A stretch of 64,000 nt of DNA, from the NCBI RefSeq assembly GCF_000226115.1, contig NC_016457.1, forward strand, positions 9,486,001-9,550,000, read 5' to 3'. A program made the position numbers and the translations under genes. Positions 1-11,198 of the stretch are shown piece by piece. Each line of letters starts with the position of its first letter. The stretch's first letter is position 1. The notes under the pieces were generated by a model. It made no database searches, was not told the DNA's origin, and saw only the letters and a program-made list of their open reading frames with translations. This stretch comes from Thermothielavioides terrestris NRRL 8126 (lineage: Eukaryota; Ascomycota; Sordariomycetes; Sordariales; Chaetomiaceae).

Positions 1-1
1 C

Positions 2-1226
2 GACCAGGACCTGTCCAACTACTGGACGGCCAACCTCTACTTCCGGGCCCGCAACGGCACCTTCCACCGCGTGCCGCAGATGGCCAACCAGCAGATCGGC
101 AACGCCAACGGCGGCCAGACCGTGTACTACACCGCTCCGGGCCCCAACACCGTGACGGCCTTCAAGCCGGTAAGCCAGCCGCCGGGACACAGCTCCTGCT
201 AGAGGAGGAAATGAAAGCACGAAAGATATCATGCTCACCGAAACTGAACTGAACTAGGGCTTCCGCATGTTCTCGGGCGACGTCAACCGGCGCCAGCCCA
301 GCGGCCTGGGCCAGCGCAAGCAGAGCTGCTTCCGCTGCTACACGGGGCCCAACTTCCAGGGCAACACGTACTCGCCGTGCTTCGATCCCAAGCTGGACAC
401 CGAGGGCTTCCCGACGACGCCCTGCCCGGGCGGCATCCGGTCGAGCGTGCTGTTCCCCATGTACGTCCTGGCTCGCTGCTTTGGCTTTGGCTCGGGCCCT
501 ATATTGTTGTGATTTATGCTGACTTTTTCGGCTTTCTTTTCTGCCCAGCTGCTGGGACGGCAAGAACCTCGACTCGCCCAACCACATCGACCACGTGGCG
601 CACCCGGTCGACGGCCCTGCCACGTTCGCCCAGGTCGACGGCCAGTGCCCGTCCACCCACCCGGTGAAGATCCCGCAGATTCATTACGAGGTAAACTATG
701 CTCGACGTATCTATCATTGGTCAATATGAGTGTAGTGCTGATGCCCCAACCCTGCCAGATCGTCTGGGACACGAGCAAGTTCAACAACAAGGAGGACTGG
801 CCCGAGGACGGCTCGCAGCCGTTTGTGCTGTCGACTGGCGACCCGTGAGCCCGAACCCCGTCCCTTCGTCCCAGTCTAGCCCTGTCTAATCTGTTTACCC
901 CTCGCTAACTTGACTTACCTTGTGTTTTCCCCGCTTCAGCACCGGCTACGGCCAGCACGGCGATTACGTCTTCGGCTGGAAGGACAACTCCCTGCAGCAT
1001 GCCATGGACAACCACTGCTTCGGCCCGACCTGCAACGGCCTGACCACGCAGGGCTTCGACAAGGCCAACCAGTGCACCGTCAAGAAGACCGTCCGCGAGG
1101 ACACCGAGGGCTGTAAGTGCTCCTGTCATCTCGTGATTTGTGCTGTGTTGCTTGCTTGACGGCGCGGATGCTTAGCGCGGATCATTAGGGCTTACCGAGC
1201 TGCCTGGTGGCCACATGGTCATGTAA
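2..1226 (+). CDS. DUF1996 domain secreted protein, 3' part (5' end outside window)
   Basis: Six exons join in phase: 2-169, 258-460, 549-690, 759-844, 940-1112 and 1189-1226, giving 269 visible residues. All introns are GT-AG and 56-95 nt long. The protein carries family hallmarks of DUF1996 (PF09362): GFRMFSGDVNRR just after intron 1, CWDGKNLDSPNH after intron 2, and the C-terminal WLTELPGGHM, which fixes the last acceptor. Six or more cysteines suggest an extracellular disulfide-bonded protein. DUF1996 proteins are secreted fungal proteins of unknown activity, often linked to WSC domains. The signal peptide and N-terminus lie left of the window, so start and total length cannot be given. 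Family assignment is from recalled motifs; biochemical function is unknown. Confidence 0.88.
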
Positions 1227-1885
1227 GGGGAGGTTCGAGAGGAACAAGGTTGAGTTGCTTCCGGGGGTGTGGAGCGAGTGGTGTTTTCGGAGTACTATTC
1301 TTAAGAGGCAGATAAACGCACTTACTCTCTAACCAGCGCTGGTGCAATAACGAACGAGCTTTGTGAAGAACCATGTCATTCCTATCGAGGCTACCTAGCC
1401 ACCGCTCACCGAGCGCAGGAAGGGATAGGACAGAGAAACGTGTGTCCATGCAGCTTGCAGGGAGGCTGGGGGGTTGTTGGGTTTGTTGGCTGCGAGCACC
1501 AGCATCCGTTCAAGCACAATCAATTATCAACACATTCCGAATCCTCGTACACCCGGGGCAGAGAACCGGCGCCGCCAGACACCCTTTTTTTGTCACCCAA
1601 CCCGATCCCTATGGCCTTGATCCGTACCGAGCGCGGCAAAAGGGATCATGCATTGTCGTCGTTATCTCCTTCGAGAACAGGTCACTGAAAGCCCGAGGAT
1701 GTTACGCTCAAATCGCTCCTGTGAGCCACCATTCCTCGAGCATGGACCATTGGCTTCCTTCAAAGTGCCACGCGGTGCGCCTGTCCGTATGAGTTCGGTA
1801 CATTCAAAGCCTGGGAAACCCCAATTTTGCGGAGATGCTGCTGCCCTATCCCTACCCTGACACTCAAACACCTCCTCCCTCACCC
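1227..1885. other. Intergenic region between convergent genes
   Basis: About 660 bases between the stop codons of two convergent genes. Base composition is mixed and there is no RIP signature. I see no credible gene, tRNA or repeat. It must contain the 3' UTRs and polyadenylation sites of both neighbours. Confidence 0.6.
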
Positions 1886-2533
1886 TCACGCGAGAACCTT
1901 GGCCAGCGCCGAGACCTGGTCCAGCAGCCGCTGGCTCTCCCCCGCCGCATTCTTCAGCACCTTCTGCAGCAGATGATCGACCTGCAGCCCCGCGGCGGCA
2001 GGCGGGTTGCCCTGGGCGGTCTGGATGCGCGAGACCTGGAACTCGAGGAAGAACTTGGGCACCTTGATGGCGAGGCCGCCGCCGACGGAGCGGATGCCGG
2101 CCTCGGTGGCGAGGTAGACGTTGAGCTGGTTCTGGAAGGTCGCGAGGTCGGCGTCCCGCAGCGGCGTTGGGGTCGCGAACCTGCTCAGCGCGAACTCCAG
2201 CGGCGTCTGCGACGAGGCGGCGGCGAAGTTGATGGACGAGAAGGTCACGCCGCCCGAGGAGACGTCGGGCACGCCCGAGATGGTTGTTCGGGAGCTGTCG
2301 CAGGTGACGGTCGATTGCAGCTGCTTGACCGCGTCGGCTGTCTCCTGGGGGAGGGTCTGGTTGCCGATGATAAAGCAGGCCGAACCGGCTTGCCGCTCTG
2401 AGATGAGGGGTGCTGGCCGGGGCAAGTGTTAGCGCACTTGTATGCAGTGCGTTGAGTTTGAGTCGATGTTTGGCGGAGACGTACCGGAGGCGGCGAAGCC
2501 AGCGCCGACGGCGAGAAACGTGAGCAGCTTCAT
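1886..2533 (-). CDS. Small secreted protein, uncharacterised
   Basis: Two exons, 2533-2485 and 2412-1886, encode 191 aa; the 72-nt intron has a GTACGT donor and a CCAG acceptor. The upstream ATG was chosen because exon 1 encodes a clean signal peptide (MKLLTFLAVGAGFAASA) that joins in phase to APLISERQ. The mature part has only two cysteines, is otherwise polar, and ends with a predicted amphipathic helix (QVDHLLQKVLKN and following). It resembles a small-secreted-protein family that I recall from other Sordariomycetes, without a named domain. It could be a wall-associated or effector-like protein; nothing in the sequence gives an activity. It ends about 650 nt from the convergent DUF1996 gene, and copia-1 begins about 200 nt upstream of its start. 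Confidence 0.82.
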
Positions 2534-2732
2534 ATTGCTGGAGGCGTGAAGAATCGCAGGAGGGTCCAGGAGGTTGGCTTGGATATCTGATCAATCAAAC
2601 TGATCGCACCAGGCGTATGTAAACGAAACACTACAAGCTCAAAGGCGCCAAAGAGGAAGAAAGGACGGGAAGAGAGTGATGTAGCCCGCCACAATGAAGA
2701 TCAGATAAACGAACCTCAAAGCTGCACGAGAA

Positions 2733-2737
2733 CGGGT
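2733..2737. repeat. Target-site duplication CGGGT, left of copia-1
   Basis: CGGGT lies directly before the left LTR and recurs at 8770-8774 directly after the right LTR. It defines the exact insertion boundaries and a 5-bp staggered integration. Confidence 0.9.
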
Positions 2738-2947
2738 TGTCAGAACCAGCCCGGCCCGGGGTAGCGGGCCGGCCCACCGAGATTAGGATCTACTAGCTTG
2801 ATGCCCAATTGCCGCCCAAGACTAGGCTCCTGATCAGGAGAACTCTCCTATAAAAAAACATCCTCAACACTACGATTGATTCCAGTTGTATACATTGCTT
2901 ATATCGTAATAGCTTTATCTTCCTAAGCTAGCGTAGTAGTTCCAATA
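2738..2947 (+). repeat. Copia-1 5' LTR (210 bp)
   Basis: TG...TA ends; aligned base for base with 8560-8769. The outer part keeps GC-rich sequence (around 2750-2775), whereas the inner part is more TA-rich than the same bases in the right LTR. A TATAAAAAAA stretch within the LTR could be its promoter. Confidence 0.92.
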
Positions 2948-2959
2948 ATTAAGAGTCTT

Positions 2960-5900
2960 ATTAGCTTGAAAACCTAGCTCTATCTCTAAGTATATAGCCC
3001 TATATATAGCGCTTAGTAGCAACTACTATATCTTCGAAAGCTAATATAAAGATTAATATTATCCTAGCTAGCCTAGATGACTAGGTGGCTTAAAACTACG
3101 AGTTCATTAACAAGGCTAAATATCTCGACCTACTTAACTACTTTGAAGGTAAGGCGGAGCTCCTTTCGAAGCCTATAATGGCCGATACCTATGATCTTAC
3201 CTATAAGCGTATTTAGCGTAAGCTCTAGGAATATATCGTCGAACTATAGGCTTCTACACTAGCTATAGCTATAGGAGCTCTAGCTGATCTAGGAGTATCT
3301 ACTATAGGCGAGTAGTAGCCTAGTACTACCTCTATAGCCTAGGATAACGATATAGATTCCTAGACCTTCTCTAAAAACGAAGGTCTATAAAAGTAGCCTA
3401 GTGTCAAAGTATTGAATAGCTATTAAAGGAAGCTCTATAACGAGAAGAAGAAGTAGTTTAACAATAATATTACTATTGTTATTTTATAAGTCGAGAAGGA
3501 TCTAGACTATAAGTATAAGGACTATAAACGCTAGACCAATTACCTTATTTAGATACTAACCTTTATAACTACTATAGTAGTAGCTAACTATTAGTCTATC
3601 TACTTTATAGAGTATATTAACCTTCGAACGTAGTATAATAATCTTAAAAAGACTATTTAACCAACTATTAAAATAATAATAGAGCTTTAAATGTATATTT
3701 ATACCTACTTCGATATATTTAAATATCCTAAGAATATATATATTAAGGAGGCTAATTTTAAAAGGTAGCTTATTAAGTAGAAGAACCTAATAGATAAGGC
3801 CTTCCTCTAAAAGATAAATAAGGCGAAGGATCTTAGCCTATAGTTCAACGAACTAATAGCTATATTAAAGAAGCTATTCCTAAGCTTTGTTTCTCTCTAT
3901 ATTGTAAATAAGATAGAGATCCTTAAGAAGCTAACCTTTTGAGATATAGCTATAGAAGTCTATAAAGGAACGTATCTATTCCTTAAGAAGGCGCCCAACT
4001 ATATAGGGAAAGGATCTTTTCTAATATACGGCCCTAGAGAGAAAGAAAATAAGGACCTTAAGCAACTAGAAGATTAGGAGGATCGCCCTAGGCGCTAAAC
4101 TAGTTGTAAAGAAGGAGCTAGAATCGGCTAATCCTACTCTAAACGTAAGCTAAGTACGCTTATAGCTCCTAGTACCTCTATAAGGTCCTTAAGTATATTA
4201 AGGAAGTACTATATCTATAATTACTTCTATCTAACTAAACGGTGCTACTACTTAAACTCTAAGAGTATACTACCTAAGTAAAAACCTAGAGAATATATTA
4301 AGGCTTATATAAAGGCTAATTTAAAGGCCGATTTAACTCTATAAGTAAAGGCCAATAAGCTCTAGATAAAGAGGTCTAAGAGTAGCCTCGCTAACGATAC
4401 AAAGAGCAATATAGGCAAAGATCCGCTATTGTATTAATTAGCCGACTACTCTAAAAAAGCTATAGCTACACTTTTAACGAAGGAGCCTAAAGTCCCTGAA
4501 ATAGATATAGCAGATATTAATGCCTTCGAAGAGGGTACTACTTCTAAAGAGAGTACTACCTAGGAAGAGGGTAACGCTTCCAAAGTAGGCACTGCCCCTA
4601 AAGTAGATATCGCCCCCAATGTAGGCAACGCCCCTAATATAGGCACTAATATTATAGCAATGTTTAGCTACTAGTATATTGTGAGAATATAGCGATAGAG
4701 AGCTATAGGCAAATGTATAGCGAGCTTCGCTATAATCCTAGCTATATTCTAAATAGGCCAAAGATATCCTTTAATCAACTTAGTAATCCTAGATTTAAAG
4801 TCAACTATTTATATCGCTAACTATTTAAGTAAGTTTAAAAGGCCTTCTAAGTTGGCTATACCTAATAACTATATCTAGGTAGATAAGTACCTTATTTAGA
4901 TTAAAGGATATAATAAAATAAATATTAAACTATAGAACGACGAAGGCGTTATAGTCCTTATACTATATAACGTAGCTTATTGCTTAACCTTTATATATAA
5001 TATTGTATCGTTGAAGTAGTTTAATCGACAAGGGATTTAGTAGGACAATAGGCTAGAGAGTATATTGAACTACCTACTTAGGCGCTAAGATTATATACTC
5101 CTTAGATATACTACAAAGAAGCTCTAATAATATATCTTCGAATATATACTTAAGGACTATACGCTTATAGCCTTTGCTATTTAAACGAAGAGGCTTAATC
5201 GCTAGGTTCGCTATATAGAGAGTATAGCAAATGCTATAACTTAGTACCTACGCCTTAGCTATATAGGCCTAAGGGCCTTTGAACACTTTGTCAATTGTTT
5301 ATAAGGAGGGTATATCAAAGATATACTAACGTTTAAGTATAATAGCTATAGCCTTAGCAAGTTAAAACGTAGGCCTAATCGTATTCCTAGGCTATTGAAC
5401 TATAGCCTAGGCGATAGGATCACTTTAGATTTATACCCTTTCTAAGAAGGCTAATAATACTTTAAATATCTACTATTGGCGATAGATCGCTATTTAGGTA
5501 TAATGTAGGACTACTATCTATATAATTGTAAGATTCTAGGCATTCCAGTAGCTATTAAACACCTTGCTATACTACTTAAAAGGCAGTACTAGCTATAGAT
5601 CAAAGTCTTAGAATATAACAACGAATTTATATAGGTAAGCGCTATTACTATCTAGATAGAGAGACAAGGTATCTAAATAGAGCCTTTAGCACCTAATACG
5701 CCTATATAGAACAGAGGCGCTAAACGCTTAGGGGGTATAATCAAGGAGAAGGCTAGAATAATGGCTATCGGTATATAGTTGCTAAGGCAACTATAGCTAG
5801 AAGTTATAAGAGCTATAGTATATCTCTACAATAAGACACTATCCTTGACAACAGAGTAGATAACGCTATTAGATCGCTTTTATACCTTCTTTACTAAGAG

Positions 5901-8330
5901 AGATAGCCTAAGAGCCTTAGAGTATAAGCTATACTAAAGGCACTTAAAGGTCTATAGTTATAAGGCATTCGCTATAACAAATACCATTAAGAAGAAAGAA
6001 AGGCGCTTTAAACAGTTTCGACTAAGAGCTTAGATTAGCTACCTTATAGAATATAATTCTTTAAACATCTATTGTATCTAGAACCCTACTATTAACTAAG
6101 TAGTATATATATATAATATAATCTTTAATAAAAAGTAGGTATACCTAGACGATCTGAAGCTTATAGTATAAAATATTCCCTAGGTAGACCTTAAAGAGCT
6201 AAAGCGCTAGCTTAATATTAGAGACGTTGATAATACCAATTAGTTAAATAATAGCGATTTTACACTTATAGCTAAGGAAGAGGATATAATAGAGGCGTTT
6301 AATACGCCTTTAACAACCTTCAAAGAACTAGAGGAGAGCCTAGCTACTATCGAAGAAGTATTAGATACTATTGTAGTAAAAGGCGATACTATAGGTACCT
6401 TCCTAGAGTTTTAATATCTAACTCCTCTATCTACTCTGCTAAACGCCCTAATTGTAGCTACCTTCCTAGGTTTATATTCGCCTAGAGCCTCTAAAGGAGC
6501 ATTCTAACTATAGGAGGCCGCCTTTAACGTAGGAACGTTAGGCCCTAGAGCTATTGAACATAGGTACTTAAGGAGGGTCCTCTATATAGAGGAAGAGAGA
6601 GAAGAGCTTGCCTAAAAGAGTAAAAAGAAAGCTAAGAAGGTAGTCGGTGCTATTAAGAAGGAAGCTAGCGACGTTAAAAGGATCTCCTAAAAAGAAGTTG
6701 ATCGCCTATAGTAAGAAGGTAAGCTTAGATCTATCTATTAGTCGATACTTTCGCCTATACTTTAATAGTACTCTGAACTTGAAGATTACTTACTAGGCTA
6801 GCTATTCCTAGAGGTAAAACGTAATTATCTTTAAAGCTACAAAGTAATAGGCTTCTAGAAAGAGATTCGCTACTATAATAAGGAGGTCTAGGGCAAGTAG
6901 ATCCTAGATTATATATAGGTATATATCTATAAGTTTAATAAGAGTAGGTACTTCGTTAAATATAAGGCGAGGCTAGTAGTATATAGCGATTAGTAAAAGA
7001 AGAGGTTTACTAAAGAGAACTATATAGCTATATTTGCTATATAATCCTTTAAAATAATATTCACTACTATAGCGAAGTTTAACCTAGAACTATAGTAGTT
7101 CAATATAGTTAATACCTTTGTTAATATAAAGATTAATAAAGACATTTATATAGAGATGCTATATAGCTATTGTAAGCTAGGAACCATTCTAAAGCTAAAG
7201 AAGGCGCTCTATAATCTATAAAAGTCTCTCCTCCTCTAGTAACGAAAGCTAATAGCTACCCTAAGGAACCTAGGGTTCTAGGCTATACTATAAGAGCCCT
7301 ATATTATAATGAACAAAGGCATTATTGTCTTTTTCTATATAGATAATATCGTCTTTGCCTACTATAAGAAGGATTAATACCGAGCTAACAAAGTGATTAG
7401 CTAGCTATAAAAAAAGTATAAACTTATAAAAGGAGATAACCTCCTATAGTTCCTAGGTATAGAGATTTATTACGACTATAAGAGGCGCTTGATTTAGCTT
7501 AGCTAAACGGCTTATATCGAGAAGATTATAAGGTTAGCCTAGGAAGAAGGAGAGCTAGAGACTCTAATAGCTAAGAGCGAACTGCTCCTATATAACGATA
7601 TTGCTAGCTATAGCTCTATTAGGCTTTATTAAAGGAAGGTCGGCTTAATCCTATATATAGTCGTTAATATATACTTAGACATTGCTTTTATAGCCTCTAA
7701 GCTTATATAGTTCAATTAGAACCTAGAACTAGAATACTACTATATAGCTAATTAAGTATTATAATACCTCTATCGAATAAGGTTCTAAGCCCTCTAGCTA
7801 GGAGGAGGAGATATCCTAATTGTAGTTAGCGATACTAGCTTTGCTAATAATAGTATCGATTATAAAAGCTTATAAAGTTATACTATTATCCTATTTAAAG
7901 GGCTAATCGTCTAGTAAACTAGTAAGTAGAATATAGTAACTATATTGACTATAGAGATAGAGTTGTTAGTATTTGTATAGGCAACGAAAGAAGGCATATT
8001 CCTTTAGCACCTATTAGAGGTACTAGAGATCTATTTAGATAATAAGATCCTATTGATCTAATACGATAATAAATAGATAATCTAGCTAATCAATACTAAG
8101 ATACCTATATTATAGACAAAGCTAAAATATATCGACATTTATAACTATTAGCTATACTAAGAAGCTTAGAATAAAAGGATTAACGTAGATTATATACCTT
8201 TGAACTAGATATTAGCCAATGGCCTAACGAAGGCGCTAGAACTAAAGCCCTATAGGAAGTTTATAGAAATACTTAATCTAATAGATATCTAGGCCCTTAT
8301 CAAGATCTATACCTACTAGACAATATAGAA
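2960..8330 (+). pseudogene. Copia-1 gag-pol polyprotein remnant
   Basis: Conceptual reading shows a gag zinc-knuckle relic around 4201-4260 (spaced Cys/Tyr positions followed by TKRCYYL). Integrase follows around 5400-5900. The reverse transcriptase begins with KARLVV near 6960. The copia block F-N-x-V-N-x-F-V-N is near 7090, and the catalytic YVDD block, now YIDN, is near 7321-7350. RNase H (DTSFANN and TEAELLVF-like segments) spans about 7800-8000. Stops are almost all TAG or TAA at places where Gln, or sometimes Trp, is expected. That is the outcome of CpA/TpG-to-TpA mutation, so this is a RIP-inactivated gene, not a frameshifted one. Confidence 0.88.
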
Positions 8331-8559
8331 GGAAGAAATATAGGGCTAGAGGAAGGCTCTAGCCAAATAGAAGGTTCGGTTTATAGTATAATATATAGGA
8401 TTGAGAAGAGTAGGTATATAAGGCTCAGTAGATTAGGGCAATAGTAGAAGGACCTCAACACTATAGAATTGCTAGATTAGGAAGGACGTAATATTGAGAA
8501 TAGCTTTATAGATTACTAGATTTAGTAGGCCAAAGCTAGAGGCTCGACCTAGGGGGGTA

Positions 8560-8769
8560 TATTAGAACTAGCCTAGCCTAGGGTAGCGGGCCGGCCTACT
8601 GAGATTAGGATCCACCAGCTTGATGCCCAACTGCCGCCTAAGACTAGGCTCCTGATTAGGAGAACTCTCCTATAAAAAAACATCCTTAACACCACGATTG
8701 ATTCTAGTTGTACGCATTGCTTATATCGTGATAGCTTCATCTTCCTAAGCTAGCGTAGCGGTTCCAACA
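8560..8769 (+). repeat. Copia-1 3' LTR (210 bp)
   Basis: Aligns end to end with 2738-2947. The inner (left) end is more RIP-mutated and the outer end closer to the presumed original, the mirror image of the 5' LTR. The target duplication CGGGT follows immediately. Confidence 0.92.
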
Positions 8770-8774
8770 CGGGT

Positions 8775-9214
8775 ACCTAGAGCTAATAAATGTCATCCCA
8801 AGTTTTGGTTTAGTGTCAGGTCCTTGTCTGTCTCGCTTCTAGCAAACGCCTAGCTGGCGTCTCAGGTTCAACTGCTGCTTGTCCCGAATTCCCGAATCGG
8901 GAGGGCAGGGTGGATGTATGTACCGGCAAGCGCATGTCGCAGGCGGCCGAAAACAGACTGATCTCAAGATTTGGGTAAGCGAGGGGCTGCCCAGTCGCGC
9001 CGGGGTAGTTCGAGTTTCACCTCGAAACCCCAATGGGGCCCTCTCCCTTTTTGGTAGCTTCTACGGAGGCGTTCGTCTCATATCCCGGGCTTGGTGGCAC
9101 ATTTCATCGACTGCGTCAAGAACAAGGTATCAAGTAGGTGGTATTCTGGCTCCTCCGTCTGACGTTCCCAACCGCCTCGATCACTCAGCAATGATTACCA
9201 GCCCATTCCGCCCC
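8775..9214. other. Intergenic region right of copia-1
   Basis: About 440 bases of normal-composition DNA between the copia-1 target duplication and the stop codon of the DUF7136 gene. Short open frames exist on both strands but show no family resemblance, introns or codon bias. I see nothing else. Confidence 0.55.
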
Positions 9215-10102
9215 TTAGAGAAGGGAATACATGAACCAAGTCGCCGCTGCAAGCCCTGCCGCTCCCACCGCCCGAGACGGCAACGCGCTCGCTGCTGCGT
9301 TATCTGAAGGTGTCGAACTCGGGGGCGCCGTTGCGCTCGGAGAAGCCGGTTGGGCGGTCTGAGTCGGCGGGGCGGTCTGAGCCGGCGGGCAGCTCAGCAC
9401 CGGATGCGACTCGGCGCAATTCGCAGACGCGATGGCCGCCGAGATGCTCGACGCAGCCGTGTCGTTTAACTTCGCATTATTGCAAGGATCGGGCTTCAGC
9501 GACGGGTCCGGTGCAACGACAGCACAGTCGGTGTTTTTCTCTTCCGGCACCCGCAACGTCTTCGTGGCGTTGTAAGCCAGGCCCTTCACGTGGGTGCAGT
9601 CTCCTTGGAGGGCGTCCAGGACTTGCGGGGCGCCCTTTTTGGTGGTGAAAAAAACGCTCATCGGCTGGCTCACACGGGTGATGTTGACGTTGTTCGGTCC
9701 GGCGCCCGGTGCCGCTTCGCAAGTGCGCGTCTTCAAAGTCAAGACAAGCTTCCAGGTACCCTCAATATCGTTCAGTCCGGTGACATACTCGGGCAGGAAG
9801 AAGGTGTCGTTGCCCCTAAACTCGTTGTGGTTCAGCACGCCGCTGTAATTCAGGGTAACAGGGCTGCCAGCCGAGTCGTAGATATCATAACTATAGGACG
9901 GGTCAAAAGCCGCAATCAAGTCGGGGGGCTGCATGGCCAGAACAACGGGCAGGAGCGGGGCTGGGGCGTATGTCTCGTTGCGCGGAAATATCAAGTCGAA
10001 TTCGGCCACCGTCGCTCGCGCGGCCATCCAACAAGACTGGAAGGCCAGGAGACACCAGCCCCAGACGGGCGTTCGCTGGCGGCCAAACGTGCTCATCATC
10101 AT
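9215..10102 (-). CDS. DUF7136-type secreted protein with GPI-anchor-like tail
   Basis: Single exon of 295 aa from the first of three consecutive Met codons (10102); a longer frame reaches 10168, but the signal peptide starts at this Met cluster. Residues 1-30 form a signal peptide ending in WMAARA. The mature N-terminus (VAEFDLIFPRNETYAP) matches fungal DUF7136 proteins as I recall them. A beta-rich cysteine-containing domain covers roughly residues 31-225 and has several N-glycosylation sequons. It is followed by a Ser/Thr/Pro/Ala-rich linker and a hydrophobic last 18 residues ending WFMYSLL. That tail is typical of GPI-anchored wall proteins. The ligand or substrate is unknown. No intron is evident. 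Confidence 0.85.
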   Translation of the reverse strand: MMMSTFGRQRTPVWGWCLLAFQSCWMAARATVAEFDLIFPRNETYAPAPLLPVVLAMQPPDLIAAFDPSYSYDIYDSAGSPVTLNYSGVLNHNEFRGNDTFFLPEYVTGLNDIEGTWKLVLTLKTRTCEAAPGAGPNNVNITRVSQPMSVFFTTKKGAPQVLDALQGDCTHVKGLAYNATKTLRVPEEKNTDCAVVAPDPSLKPDPCNNAKLNDTAASSISAAIASANCAESHPVLSCPPAQTAPPTQTAQPASPSATAPPSSTPSDNAAASALPSRAVGAAGLAAATWFMYSLL

Positions 10103-10562
10103 TGTCTGTGGAGCTTGCCGATTCGAAAGCAATGAGGCGACGTCAAACGAGAGGAAAGGCGAGAACAATCCTCAAACAACTTGGGAAGGAGGAAGGGGAA
10201 AGCAGGTTTAAAAACAACTGGAGGACCAAACCACCGGATCGGCGCTCGAGGCTTCCTTAGCCGGATGAGCCTTGGCGCACTCTAATGTAGCCAATCAGTG
10301 AACTACCTACCAGAAGTGATGCCGTGGCACAGCACCAAGTTAGCGAGATTAGTTTGCCCAATGCCAGTGCGGGCGGAGGGTTATTCTTAAAGAGGTCCCG
10401 CCAAGACTAATTTCGGAACCTACCGCTTACAAGTATTTACAAATTGCCGCGAGGGAGTGGGGTCGCCACGACTTCGAGCAACATCAACAACGAAGAATTG
10501 CAAAGACCCGTAGCAACAACTTCGCGAAACCTCAACCAAATTGAAAAAAAAGAAAACGAAGT

Positions 10563-10615
10563 TAACCCGTACCCTAACCTTGACCCTCACCCTAACTATA
10601 ACCCTCACCCTAACC
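10563..10615 (+). repeat. Interstitial telomere-like CCCTAA/CCCTCA repeats
   Basis: Three exact CCCTAA units plus two CCCTCA variants and related hexamers lie in about 50 bp. CCCTAA is the complement of the usual fungal telomere repeat TTAGGG. The array is imperfect and internal, so it is not a chromosome end. Confidence 0.75.
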
Positions 10616-10616
10616 A

Positions 10617-10641
10617 GCGGGGGGCTAGCGCCGCCCCCCGC
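10617..10641. other. GC-only hairpin next to telomere-like repeats
   Basis: Perfect 9-bp stem GCGGGGGGC / GCCCCCCGC with a 7-nt loop, directly beside the CCCTAA-like repeats inside the MITE. The G run also has quadruplex potential. Function unknown. Confidence 0.7.
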
Positions 10642-10761
10642 ACCCCCGGCGAACTAACCCTTGGCGATAGTGCAAACCCCGTGGCGGTCTTGGCGGGGTA
10701 CTGACGTGGTAAAAACATTGCCGACAATTGGCCGAAATTAGTCTTGACGGGACCTCTTTAA

Positions 10762-11198
10762 GATCCAGCCGGGCGGAGAGTTGGATGCTTGGAGTTCGAG
10801 CTCAGCTGCCTCAACAGCCTCACAATCAGACCCACGGTGACATCGCGCCCGCATCCTGGGCCACACTCCCGCATGATCGGACTGGGGGAGCTATTTATAC
10901 GCAGCTAGACGCAGCTGGGCAACTGGGGAAGCCGTTGACCAGGAGGCAAGCCGTGGGCCAGGCAAGACGCAGGTCTATGCAGGGAGCCAGTAGGCACAGT
11001 AAGCTCGTCTTGTGATGTAAAGACGGGGAGGGAGGAACAAGACCAAGAGCCCGTTTCGCTGGATGCACACCCCCTCATGCAAGATGGTGAGCGACACTTC
11101 AAATGACCGAGGGTTACCTGGGAGTGGCAGAGTGGCTCGGAGGAATTCTTGTCCGGCGGCCACTAATCACGTCGTTGATCTATCTTGACAACCCGGCT
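10762..11198. other. Spacer between MITE and MFS transporter 3' end
   Basis: About 440 bases holding the 3' UTR of the minus-strand MFS gene. Short open frames on both strands are without recognisable similarity. No repeat or RNA gene seen. Confidence 0.5.

Larger units (their letters stand above)
2738..8769 (+). mobile_element. Copia-1: complete Ty1/copia LTR retrotransposon, RIP-degenerated
   Basis: Two LTRs of exactly 210 bp bracket a 5.6-kb interior. The element is flanked by the 5-bp target duplication CGGGT (2733-2737 and 8770-8774). The LTRs begin TGTCAGAACC (RIP-altered to TATTAGAACT on the right) and end TTCCAACA (TTCCAATA on the left). A purine run (8551-8557) just before the right LTR fits a polypurine tract. 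Gag, protease, integrase, reverse transcriptase and RNase H remnants occur in the copia order on the plus strand. The element cannot encode a functional product because stop codons occur every few dozen codons. It sits between the small secreted protein gene and the DUF7136 gene. Confidence 0.93.
10391..10757. mobile_element. MITE-like element with TTAA flanks and telomere-like core
   Basis: A 367-bp segment with terminal inverted repeats of about 26 bp beginning AGAGGTCCCGYCAAGACTAA, with one mismatch between the ends (10391-10416 against 10732-10757). TTAA stands directly outside both ends (10387-10390 and 10758-10761), as for piggyBac-type insertions; a TA duplication of mariner type cannot be excluded. 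The interior has no transposase gene. It contains CCCTAA-like repeats and a strong GC hairpin (listed separately). It lies in the spacer between the DUF7136 gene start and the MFS gene end and shows little RIP. Confidence 0.8.

Noticed and set aside
1662..2594. 310-codon minus-strand open frame
   Set aside because: Reads the small secreted protein gene in a shifted frame; the Arg/Pro-rich product lacks the signal peptide and splice logic of the chosen model.
10563..10615. True chromosome end
   Set aside because: Repeats are few and imperfect, lie inside a transposon-like unit, and genes continue on both sides.
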